A stretch of DNA of 39,447 nucleotides from an uncultured Lachnospiraceae bacterium. Lineage in GTDB: Bacteria > Bacillota > Clostridia > Lachnospirales > Lachnospiraceae. Location: the NCBI GenBank assembly GCA_910585765.1, contig CAJUES010000033.1, positions 1 through 39,447 of the forward strand. The letters run 5' to 3'. The notes under the pieces were generated by a model. It saw only the letters and a list, made by a program, of their open reading frames with translations. It was not told where the DNA came from and ran no database searches. Position numbers and translations under genes: made by a program. Positions 32,664 through 39,447 of this stretch are shown here, piece by piece. Within the stretch, counting starts at the first letter, position 1. Every line of letters starts with the position of its first letter.

Positions 32664-33247
32664 TACCTGTTCATCTTATTTTTGTGCATCACATACCCAA
32701 GACCTGCTCCGACACAGCCGCCTATGATATGTGTCAGCTGTGATATATTGTCACTGTTGGCGATGCCGCTGTAGATCTGCCCTCCGATGTAGAGCGCCGC
32801 GACGAGCACCAGTGTGATCGGTATCGTCCCCTCTTTCACGCTGGTAAACGGGGACAGCAGTATGAACGCAAACACCACGCCGCTGGCGCCGAGCAGCTGT
32901 ATATGCGGGAAAAAGATACAGTGCATGATCCCCGTGGCCAGCGCTGTCGCCAGGATCACGAACAAAATATTGGACGATCCATACTTTTCCTCCAACAGCG
33001 GTCCCACGATCAGCAGCATCATGATATTTCCGATAAAATGTTCCCAGCCCGCATGTCCGACTACATGCCCAAACAGACGCACATACGTCAGCGGGGACAG
33101 CATCGAAGAGCGGTACACGCTGAACAGTGCGTTTGTCGTCCACCCCTTCGTGATCCACCCCAGCGCCAGTGACAAAAAGCAGACCGCCGTGAAACAGATG
33201 ACGACCGGCGAGTTGAATGAGAATCTGATCCGTCCTTTGTTTTTCAT
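32660..33247 (-). CDS. Rhomboid-family intramembrane serine protease
   Basis: 195 residues, six membrane helices. Key motifs: HFIGN (70-74, the H-x-x-x-N of helix 2), the nucleophile Ser122 in LLGASGVVFAF (GxSG), and the partner His173 in LTHIIGGCVGAGLGY. The WEH before HFIGN is typical of loop 1 ends. It would cut transmembrane proteins within the bilayer. The length is that of a minimal bacterial rhomboid. The ATG at 33247 follows AGGAG by 6 nt. The substrate is unknown; its stop lies within the MerR-type promoter of the next gene. Confidence 0.92.
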   Translation of the reverse strand: MKNKGRIRFSFNSPVVICFTAVCFLSLALGWITKGWTTNALFSVYRSSMLSPLTYVRLFGHVVGHAGWEHFIGNIMMLLIVGPLLEEKYGSSNILFVILATALATGIMHCIFFPHIQLLGASGVVFAFILLSPFTSVKEGTIPITLVLVAALYIGGQIYSGIANSDNISQLTHIIGGCVGAGLGYVMHKNKMNRY

Positions 33248-33313
33248 GTTTTACTCCTATCCGCAGGCTCCGCTGCCTGCACTTTATATCACTATTACCT
33301 GAATCGGGTTTTT

Positions 33314-34795
33314 CTACCCCGCAGTCGGCTCATACTTTGTGATCGCCAGAACCTTGTCGTCCTTCATCATCAAGGCGAGACAGACCGGAAGATTGTCTAT
33401 CCCGTCCTCTATATTGGCGGTCAGTATGCCGTCAAATGCGTCTGTCCAGTGCTCCGGGTAAGCAGTCCCGTTCCATGCCGGAAAGCCTTCCGATTCGAAA
33501 CCGATCGCCCGCATGTTTGGACAGATCTCCAACACTTCCTCCCTTGTCATGCCGACCTGCAGACCGTTCGCAAGCCTGTGCGACTCGTCCCAGACCGCCC
33601 ACGAGTAAAGTTCATATCCTTTATGGAACGGGTCTTCGTCAAGCTTACCATAAAGATACTCCACGCCGTCCACCATGACGCTGTACCACACGCCCGATCC
33701 CATTCCGGGCAGCATCCCGCCAGTCTCATAATCGTACTCCCCGACATTCCCCCGCCTCGCCGCCTCCTCAAAGGTAAAAAGCTCTATCGCAGGTTCGACC
33801 GCGGCGGCTGTCGGCGTGATATCATGATCGGTGGCGGCTGCGGTGAATCCGGTCAGATCCGATCCTTCCACATACCGACTGTCCACCACCTGCAGCGCTC
33901 CATTTTCATAAGCCGCCGTCACCACGATCTCATCCAGGGACCACTTATTCAGCGCCTCAAAATGAAATTCGATCAAATCCCTTTTCCCGCTGTTTATGAC
34001 CAAAGCCTCATAACTGACACTCCGGTGCTCCTGCGCTGTCTCTATATCACCGAAATCCATCATCAGATCACTGTCTAACAACACAACTGCATCCACTGCC
34101 ACCTCCCCTGTCAGTTCCTTCACTGACAGATGAATATGAGGCGCACTGACTTCCTGATCAATGTACTGCGGCATGGACGCCCACTCCGGAAATTCCTTCC
34201 CGTAATTCCTGCAGACCACCGTAATACCGGGCTTGTAGAGATCGCTGCCCAGCTCCCCCGGCGGCATCAATGGCTGATAACTGCCGTCTTTCTTTTCGAA
34301 AAGCGCTGTCTCACCGTAGGCGTTGGGATCCGTGCTGAATCCATAATACATCTGGATCAGGATCTCCTTCACGCCATCTCCGTTCAGATCACAGGTTCGG
34401 ACTACTGGCATTCCCATTCCAAATTCCTTCGTCTGGATCCGATCCCCGTTCCCGAATTCAATCCGATATGTGCACCTCTCATCCGATGCAATGTATTCCC
34501 TGTAAACACGGTCTGTCCTGCCGTCACCGTCATAGTCCTGACCCACAAACTGCTCATAACTGTCCCACGCCGTACACTCGTCCAGATAGCCCGCATAATC
34601 AGTATAACCGAAGATACTTCCCGCCGGCGCGGCGCAGCTCGCATCTATGCCGTCCGAAGCGGACTCCGCCTTCTCCTGTATATCTGCCACACGGACATTC
34701 TCTGACACCCGTGCTGCTTCCTCTTCCTCTGAAAAATCTTTAGTATGAAAGACTGCCAGAATGATCATTACCATGATCCAGATCACCTTGCTCAT
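33314..34795 (-). CDS. Secreted or membrane-anchored protein with calcium-type DxDxDG repeats
   Basis: 493 residues from the ATG at 34795, preceded by GAGAGGAGGG; a GTG at 34822 lies upstream of that site. The N-terminal hydrophobic segment (VIWIMVMIILAVF) acts as signal anchor. Two VCBS/FG-GAP-like loops occur near residues 85-140 (DYDGDGRTD and DLNGDGVKE), typical of exported beta-propeller-like sensor proteins. The middle and C-terminal domains (for example GLQVGMTREEVLEICPNMRA) are unrecognised. It is the last gene of the PilZ-GH127-TSUP group, 64 nt after the transporter gene; the link to those genes is positional only. Confidence 0.65.
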   Translation of the reverse strand: MSKVIWIMVMIILAVFHTKDFSEEEEAARVSENVRVADIQEKAESASDGIDASCAAPAGSIFGYTDYAGYLDECTAWDSYEQFVGQDYDGDGRTDRVYREYIASDERCTYRIEFGNGDRIQTKEFGMGMPVVRTCDLNGDGVKEILIQMYYGFSTDPNAYGETALFEKKDGSYQPLMPPGELGSDLYKPGITVVCRNYGKEFPEWASMPQYIDQEVSAPHIHLSVKELTGEVAVDAVVLLDSDLMMDFGDIETAQEHRSVSYEALVINSGKRDLIEFHFEALNKWSLDEIVVTAAYENGALQVVDSRYVEGSDLTGFTAAATDHDITPTAAAVEPAIELFTFEEAARRGNVGEYDYETGGMLPGMGSGVWYSVMVDGVEYLYGKLDEDPFHKGYELYSWAVWDESHRLANGLQVGMTREEVLEICPNMRAIGFESEGFPAWNGTAYPEHWTDAFDGILTANIEDGIDNLPVCLALMMKDDKVLAITKYEPTAG

Positions 34796-34859
34796 CCAAG
34801 CCCTCCTCTCTTTCCTTTTCACGCATTGTCCAAAATCTGCCGAACCGATAGTACTCCTG

Positions 34860-35630
34860 TCATCTGGTCGTCATATTCACGACGAGGATCGCCGCCCCAA
34901 GCACGGCGAGCACCACCCCTGTCGCCCGGTTCAGCGTGACGGCGCTCGCCTTGTTTGCAAACTTTGCGGCGATCCGCGCCCACAGCAGTGTCGACGCCAC
35001 GCAAAATACCAGACACCGTATATCGGGCATACCGCCGATCGCAAAGTGGCTTGCCGAGCCTGTAAGTGCCGTAAATGTCATGATAAAGACGCTTGTCCCG
35101 ACAGCCGTCTTGAGCTCATAGCCAAGGACGCTTGTGAGGATCAACAGCATCATCATGCCGCCGCCCGCGCCGATAAAACCACAGATAAATCCGACGATCG
35201 TCCCGCATACGACGGACTGTGCGATCCGCTTCTTCACGCTGACTGCCGCCATCGACTCCTTTGTCGTCATGACAGGTTTCACGATAAATTTGATGCCGAG
35301 CAGCAGTGTCATGAACACCGAGAAGCTTCCCATCGTAGTGTTTGGCACCATGCTCGCGATCCAGCTCCCAAACAGTGTAAAGAGCAGAACCGTGACCATC
35401 ATGACCACGCCGCTTCGGATGTCGAGATTTCTATTTTTTCCGTATGTGTACGCACTCACCGCACTCGCCAGGACATCGCTTGCGAGCGCGATGCCGACCG
35501 CCTCATACGCCGGAAGATGCAGAAACGTGATCAGCATCGGACTGATGACTGCCGCCGCACTCATTCCTGCAAATCCCGTGCCCAGCCCTGCACCGATCCC
35601 CGCGATAAAACAGATGATAAACTGAAACAT
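34860..35630 (-). CDS. TSUP-family (TauE/SafE) membrane transporter
   Basis: 256 residues, eight membrane helices in two similar halves. Half one starts ICFIAGIGAGLGTGFAGMS; half two starts VCGTIVGFICGFIGAGGGMM, both with the glycine-rich entry motif of the family. TSUP proteins move sulfonates, sulfite, thiosulfate or other small organic anions, generally outward or by proton gradient; the substrate here is unknown. The ATG at 35630 follows GGGGGAAGG and lies 12 nt after the GH127 stop, so the genes are cotranscribed. Confidence 0.92.
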   Translation of the reverse strand: MFQFIICFIAGIGAGLGTGFAGMSAAAVISPMLITFLHLPAYEAVGIALASDVLASAVSAYTYGKNRNLDIRSGVVMMVTVLLFTLFGSWIASMVPNTTMGSFSVFMTLLLGIKFIVKPVMTTKESMAAVSVKKRIAQSVVCGTIVGFICGFIGAGGGMMMLLILTSVLGYELKTAVGTSVFIMTFTALTGSASHFAIGGMPDIRCLVFCVASTLLWARIAAKFANKASAVTLNRATGVVLAVLGAAILVVNMTTR

Positions 35631-35642
35631 GATCCTTCCCCC

Positions 35643-37526
35643 CTATTTTCTCTCAAAAGGAGCATTGTGCATCCTGATCTTAAAATATATCTGGTAAGGC
35701 TCATACCCGATCTCATTCAGCCTGACAAACTCAATCCCCGGATCCTGATTTTCGGTCCAGTATCTTGTCAGAAAGCTTCCCCACTGTCTGCCGCAGGAGA
35801 CGGACAGCTCCTTTACAGGATCACCATCCGATATCGTCAGCACCCGCTCCTTCTCACAGATCCCGGCAAGCACTTCCGGACCGTAGCGGAATGCCCCCAT
35901 GGTCCTGTCGTCAGGCAGTGTGATGAACTGGAGCCCGATCGGGAGAAGTACCGTCACTGTATCGCCCGTCCGCCACACTCTGTCGATCGTGACAAAAGCG
36001 CTGCTGTCATCACTGCTCTGACAAAGTTCCCCGTTCACATAGACAGAAGCCTTCCTGGTGATCCATTCCGGTATCCTGAAACGCAGGGAGAACGAAAGGT
36101 CATTTGCAGTCCCGCGCTCCACCTCGACTGTAAATATATGTTTCCTGAAATCCGGCCTCGAAGGACTTGCGGCCTCCGCGTCCACAACGGACTGGAAACC
36201 ATCGTTGACAGAGGATTTCTGGAGCATGCCGTTCATGTGATCCTGTCTCTGGCTGACGCGGACCGCTGCACCGCCCAGGTCAAACTCCGCGGTCGAATCA
36301 ATGTACTGCGCGATGTATATCTGCGCATTTTCCTGGAAATAGATACCGCGGTTCCAGGCGGCATTTGCCTGCACCATCGTCCCGTGACAGCAGAAAAAGC
36401 TGTCCCGCTCCCCTGCCCACTGCTTCCGGCTGGCTGCCTTCATCGGCAGGAAGTAGGTGAGCAGCCCCTTTCCGGGATTTCCCTCCACGTCCTCCCCGGT
36501 CCAATACGTCTGTGCCATGATCCCGTTATACCGGTTGTATTCCATGTACTGCAGGTATTCCGGCTCTCCGGTGTGGCGGAACAGAAATTCCGCCAGGCGC
36601 ATCATGTTGTACACCGTACAGTGCTCCTGGTTCTTATCTCCCAGACGCTCCTTGAGGCGCATCATCGGCGTCCACACTTCGCCCTGTGTCTGCCCGCCGG
36701 TGGCATAATAGCCGCGGTCGGTGACAGCACATTTCCAGTATGCCCTGACGACGGCGAGCCACCGTTCTTCGCCGAACACCTCATAGCCCCTCGCGCAGCC
36801 GAGCACCTCCGGTATCGTGGTATTTGCGTGCATGTTTGTCAGGACATCCCTGCCCTCCAGAAGCGGGTCAAAAAGCCGTCTCCTGTAGTAGCGCTGCGCA
36901 AGCTCCCTGTATTTCCCGTCCTGTGTCACGGCATAAAGCTCACACCAGATCTCAAGCATACCGCCCGTTTCCATATCGAGGATATCATCGAACTTGTCCT
37001 GCGTATATCTGCCGCTCCACTCGTAGAACCAGTCTGCCAGACGCTCGGCGATGTCGAGCGCCTGGCTGTTCCCCGCGAGCTGGTACATGTCGAGCAGTCC
37101 CATGAACAGCTTGTGGATATTGTACTGGGGCGCCCAGATCTGTTTGCCCTCCGCGATCCAGTACAGATATTTTTCCGGTATGGCGGCAACCCATCTGCCG
37201 CCGTTTTCCCGCTGGCAGACGGCAAGCTCCGCCACCACAGCGTCCGCCTTTGCTTTCAGTTCCATGTCGCCGTGGGCGTGATAGTGCCGCGCCGCCGCTG
37301 ACAGCCAGTGTCCGAGAAAGTGTCCCCTGATCTGGCAGGTAGATGCTTCCCAGCCGCCGAGCACGTGCGTCTGGATCCCCCTGCCGGAGTAACGCCCTGC
37401 CTCGACATTGTAAGTGAAGAGCAGATCCTCATTTGACAGGGACATCAGATAGTCCCTGTTGCTCCGCTCTCTCCTTAACAGTTCACCGTCCTTTAATACA
37501 ACCTGTTTACCCGAAACTGCTTTCAT
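35643..37526 (-). CDS. GH127-type beta-L-arabinofuranosidase
   Basis: 627 residues, no signal peptide, so it works on imported oligosaccharides. The family is marked by the zinc and catalytic set: E301 and C303 in NQEHCTVYN, and C379-C380 in SFFCCHGT, equivalent to the Glu/Cys/Cys/Cys site of Bifidobacterium HypBA1. Other conserved strips: GWEASTCQIRGHFLGHWLSA, WAPQYNIHKLFMGLLDMY and YYATGGQTQGEVW. The alpha/alpha-barrel is followed by beta-sandwich domains (FRIPEWITRKASVYVNGE). The ATG at 37526 follows GAGGAGG; the frame to 37613 has no site and overlaps the PilZ gene. GH127 and the related GH146 are hard to separate by eye. Cotranscribed with PilZ (16 nt upstream) and TSUP. Confidence 0.92.
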   Translation of the reverse strand: MKAVSGKQVVLKDGELLRRERSNRDYLMSLSNEDLLFTYNVEAGRYSGRGIQTHVLGGWEASTCQIRGHFLGHWLSAAARHYHAHGDMELKAKADAVVAELAVCQRENGGRWVAAIPEKYLYWIAEGKQIWAPQYNIHKLFMGLLDMYQLAGNSQALDIAERLADWFYEWSGRYTQDKFDDILDMETGGMLEIWCELYAVTQDGKYRELAQRYYRRRLFDPLLEGRDVLTNMHANTTIPEVLGCARGYEVFGEERWLAVVRAYWKCAVTDRGYYATGGQTQGEVWTPMMRLKERLGDKNQEHCTVYNMMRLAEFLFRHTGEPEYLQYMEYNRYNGIMAQTYWTGEDVEGNPGKGLLTYFLPMKAASRKQWAGERDSFFCCHGTMVQANAAWNRGIYFQENAQIYIAQYIDSTAEFDLGGAAVRVSQRQDHMNGMLQKSSVNDGFQSVVDAEAASPSRPDFRKHIFTVEVERGTANDLSFSLRFRIPEWITRKASVYVNGELCQSSDDSSAFVTIDRVWRTGDTVTVLLPIGLQFITLPDDRTMGAFRYGPEVLAGICEKERVLTISDGDPVKELSVSCGRQWGSFLTRYWTENQDPGIEFVRLNEIGYEPYQIYFKIRMHNAPFERK

Positions 37527-37542
37527 CGCAAACCTCCTCGTT

Positions 37543-38121
37543 TTACTCCTGTTCCTTTTTCCCCCACTGAACCTGTCGGATCCTGCATCCATAATCCGCT
37601 GTCCCCCCGTCACTGTTCATGATCCGCACAACCTCGCACTGCATCTTCAGCTCGCCGGCATTCGTCCTGAGCAGCAGCGCGTACCGCTCGTTCTTTTGAA
37701 AGCAGCCGTCGTCTGCGCGGAGCAAAATGCCGGTGGAGCTCATATTGGCTGTCCTGATCGGCAGCGGTTTCTCAAACGCGATCTCCTCCCCGTCGATGTA
37801 TCTGCCCACTACGATGCCCTCCAGGGCAAGCGAATACCTGACTGCATGGCGGTCCTCGATCGTCTCATATTTTCCCAGAAAAACTTCGACCTCGTCGCCT
37901 CTCACCATTTCCCGGATCGTCCCGTTGCACTTGTACAGATAACTCTCCGCGAAGATAACGGCGCAGATCTGATAGTAATTTTTCTTCGGGATATTCTTTG
38001 CCGAAATCACCACTGAATTGACAGAAGTGTTGTATCGAATCACCTCTGTGTCTGCGATCGTCTGGTTGCTGTCTGCATCTTTGATGATAATCCTGTGATT
38101 TTTGATCTCTTTTTCCAGCAT
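37543..38121 (-). CDS. PilZ-domain (c-di-GMP effector) protein
   Basis: 192 residues, cytoplasmic. The N-terminal ~85 residues form a YcgR-N-like beta domain (VVISAKNIPKKNYYQICAVI). The PilZ domain follows with both c-di-GMP motifs: RHAVR (Arg91, Arg95; R-x-x-x-R) and NMSSTG (126-131; N-x-S-x-x-G). The start follows GGAGG by about 9 nt. YcgR-type proteins act as flagellar brakes or surface regulators on binding c-di-GMP. Here the gene leads an operon with a glycosidase and a transporter, an unusual setting. Confidence 0.88.
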   Translation of the reverse strand: MLEKEIKNHRIIIKDADSNQTIADTEVIRYNTSVNSVVISAKNIPKKNYYQICAVIFAESYLYKCNGTIREMVRGDEVEVFLGKYETIEDRHAVRYSLALEGIVVGRYIDGEEIAFEKPLPIRTANMSSTGILLRADDGCFQKNERYALLLRTNAGELKMQCEVVRIMNSDGGTADYGCRIRQVQWGKKEQE

Positions 38122-38430
38122 TGTTCTGCACCTCCATTAAATGCCCATACACTTTTGTAGTTCCCGCAGAACATGATCCCGTCATTTTCATCCGGGTTCT
38201 GTTCTATGCATAAATCCCTCACTTATCATATCACAATGCACTCAGTTATGTACCTCCTTTTTTTTCGCATACTCACATATTTTTTTCACAAATGACATCG
38301 CTGATGTCATCCGTATGTACTCTTTCGCATGCCGGCAGGCTCTTTTCAATATTTATAGTCGAAAATACCTTTGCTGCAGCTGAACACGCCAGTTTTATGC
38401 AAACTCTATTCTTTCTATCCGACCTCTGAC
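38122..38430. other. Intergenic region upstream of the PilZ operon
   Basis: No gene seen. A perfect 8-bp dyad with a 3-nt centre (38292-38310, ATGACATC-GCT-GATGTCAT) is the clearest element and could be an operator. The PilZ promoter should lie here, but no -35/-10 pair is convincing. Confidence 0.5.
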
Positions 38431-39210
38431 CTACTTTGTCAATTTTCTAAGCGAATCATATAATTCTTGCAGTTCTCTTTTCTGTTCATCTGCACTCATG
38501 CCCGGAATGTCTCTGGGAAATGATTTTTCGATATGGCTGTAACAGATTTCCCGCTTTTCATATCCTTCCATATGTTTCGAGATCATATCATGCAACTCCT
38601 CAGCCGATGCCATCTCATCTCCCATAAAATCAATTTCCCATTGATCTGTTACGCTATAATGCGTACTCCTGGCAAGCTCTGACTGTCTAAAATCTTCCCC
38701 TGACACAGCTTCATATAAAAAGAGCTGTTCCATGTCATCAATACTAAAGCAGTCTATCGAAAGATATCTGTATTCATTTTGCTGATTGACATACGCATCG
38801 ACTGTCCGGATATTCGTCGGTGCTATATATTTTGTGTCGTTTCCCGCTCTCTGCACGTAGGTGATCCCGTTTGCCACCAGCGCATATTCCCTCATATCGC
38901 TGTCATACGCCGCAAACCGATCTGGAAGTTCCCCCTGCTCTATATAGCGCAGCGTCTCGTCCAGCGTCATACGGAAGTCGTAGACGTGTGCCGTAGCGTC
39001 CAGATCCGGCTCGGGCGGATTCTCCCCGTACTTTTCTCCTACAGGAAGGTAGGACTCACTCAGACGGATGTCGTACCGAACCTTCTCCGGCAGGCGCTCC
39101 TCACTCTCGCATACCTTTTTGAAAAAGGTATCCTTGGCTTTCGTGTTTACGGGGAGCACATTCTGTGCTTTCCTGCGTTTCCTTTTCTGTCGTGCCCTGT
39201 CTTCTGCCAA
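38431..39210 (-). CDS. Unknown cytoplasmic protein, 259 residues
   Basis: Starts at TTG (39210) with GAGGAG 8 nt upstream; no better ATG fits, since the next Met lies well inside the conserved-looking part. The N-terminus is strongly basic (RARQKRKRRKAQ), then acidic and mixed with no membrane segment. The centre (YVQRAGNDTKYIAPTNIRTV, YRYLSIDCFSIDDMEQLFLY) and the charged helical tail are not recognised. A good promoter precedes it (39276-39305). Possibly an effector or mobile-element cargo gene; nothing decides this. Confidence 0.7.
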   Translation of the reverse strand: MAEDRARQKRKRRKAQNVLPVNTKAKDTFFKKVCESEERLPEKVRYDIRLSESYLPVGEKYGENPPEPDLDATAHVYDFRMTLDETLRYIEQGELPDRFAAYDSDMREYALVANGITYVQRAGNDTKYIAPTNIRTVDAYVNQQNEYRYLSIDCFSIDDMEQLFLYEAVSGEDFRQSELARSTHYSVTDQWEIDFMGDEMASAEELHDMISKHMEGYEKREICYSHIEKSFPRDIPGMSADEQKRELQELYDSLRKLTK

Positions 39211-39275
39211 TCTTTTCTCCTCTCAGGTGTAAATGCCGTTTTCTTTCGTTCCGCAACAGGCTGGAACTTATATTT

Positions 39276-39305
39276 ATTATACCACGCCTGGCGCCGCAGC
39301 GGCAA
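39276..39305 (-). promoter_or_regulatory. Promoter of the unknown gene at 38431-39210
   Basis: On the minus strand TTGCCG (39300-39305), 18 nt, TATAAT (39276-39281). Confidence 0.65.
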
Positions 39306-39361
39306 TCAGATTCTAAACTATGTCCAAAGAATTTGAAATATTTCTTGCCACATAAGTCTGC

Positions 39362-39447
39362 CTAAAGTCTGCGATTTAGCTGCACTACATTGACTGACAC
39401 GACTGTGCCGTCCAAAGTATCCAACGTCACAAAGTAATATTTTGTTC
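39362..39447 (-). CDS. C-terminal end of a gene cut by the window edge
   Basis: On the minus strand the last 27 codons of an open frame end at TAG (39362-39364). They read TKYYFVTLDTLDGTVVSVNV then VQLNRRL, with protein-like composition. The alternating hydrophobic pattern suggests beta strands. Too short for a family call. Confidence 0.5.
   Translation of the reverse strand, partial: TKYYFVTLDTLDGTVVSVNVVQLNRRL

Noticed and set aside
34761..37301. Plus-strand open frame of 846 codons
   Set aside because: It runs antisense to the TSUP and GH127 genes. Composition is His/Arg/Pro/Cys-rich, typical of shadow frames, and it has no start signal.
1..39447. CRISPR arrays, tRNA or rRNA genes, prophage or intact IS elements
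   Set aside because: No regularly spaced direct repeats, no cloverleaf-like or rRNA-like segments and no integrase, capsid or DDE transposase genes were seen; the only mobile-type gene is the PD-(D/E)XK family member.

Overview
The window looks like chromosomal DNA of a motile, anaerobic Bacillota, most likely Lachnospiraceae (class Clostridia). The pointers are AGGAGG-type ribosome binding sites before nearly every gene, sigma-A promoters, an HrcA/CIRCE-controlled small heat-shock gene, several lipoproteins, two chemotaxis receptors, a PilZ protein, a BlaI/M56 pair, LytTR/GHKL signalling and GH31/GH127 glycosidases. I saw no rRNA, tRNA, CRISPR array or intact insertion sequence.

Layout. 1-1440: start of a gene that runs off the left edge, an AT-rich PD-(D/E)XK-type 'transposase/nuclease' gene, and a ~100-nt nested inverted repeat. 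1448-5747: guaA (-) divergent from a Cache-type chemotaxis receptor (+). 5744-7205: a gene graveyard on the minus strand, where pieces of a nickel/peptide ABC transporter (binding protein fused in frame to permease 1, then permease 2) and of a chemotaxis receptor lie end to end after large deletions and frameshifts. 7371-9647: PdaA-like deacetylase lipoprotein, YunG-like protein, and Hsp20 with a perfect CIRCE over its promoter. 9842-13613: a BlaI repressor with two operators, an M56 (BlaR1-like) sensor broken by a one-base frameshift at a G run, and a lipoprotein. 13661-16502: MATE transporter and an esterase-like lipoprotein. 16631-17707: a response regulator receiver fused to a small alarmone, (p)ppGpp, synthetase. 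17890-21502: small membrane protein, LytTR regulator plus GHKL kinase with a perfect consensus promoter, and an XRE regulator fused to cysteine-bearing 15-residue repeats. 21564-24410: DUF1905 protein, two small unknown genes, second chemotaxis receptor. 24506-28957: VOC protein, AraC regulator and P-loop kinase in one operon, divergent from a GH31 glycosidase. 29008-33247: lipoprotein, a headless MerR-type remnant, GNAT, metallophosphoesterase, methyltransferase (behind a MerR-like promoter) and rhomboid protein. 33314-38121: a tightly packed minus-strand group running PilZ, GH127, TSUP transporter and secreted protein. 38431-39447: an unknown protein and the tail of another gene.

How the genes may work together. 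Much of the window is signalling: an alarmone synthetase under receiver control, an Agr-like two-component pair without its peptide genes, a proteolysis-triggered BlaI/M56 switch, a c-di-GMP-type PilZ protein beside a glycosidase, and chemotaxis receptors. The AraC/GH31 and PilZ/GH127 clusters fit plant-glycan use. The strongest candidates for something not well described are the REC-alarmone synthetase fusion (16631-17707) and the XRE-cysteine-ladder regulator (20732-21502). Everything here was read by eye; no database search was run.
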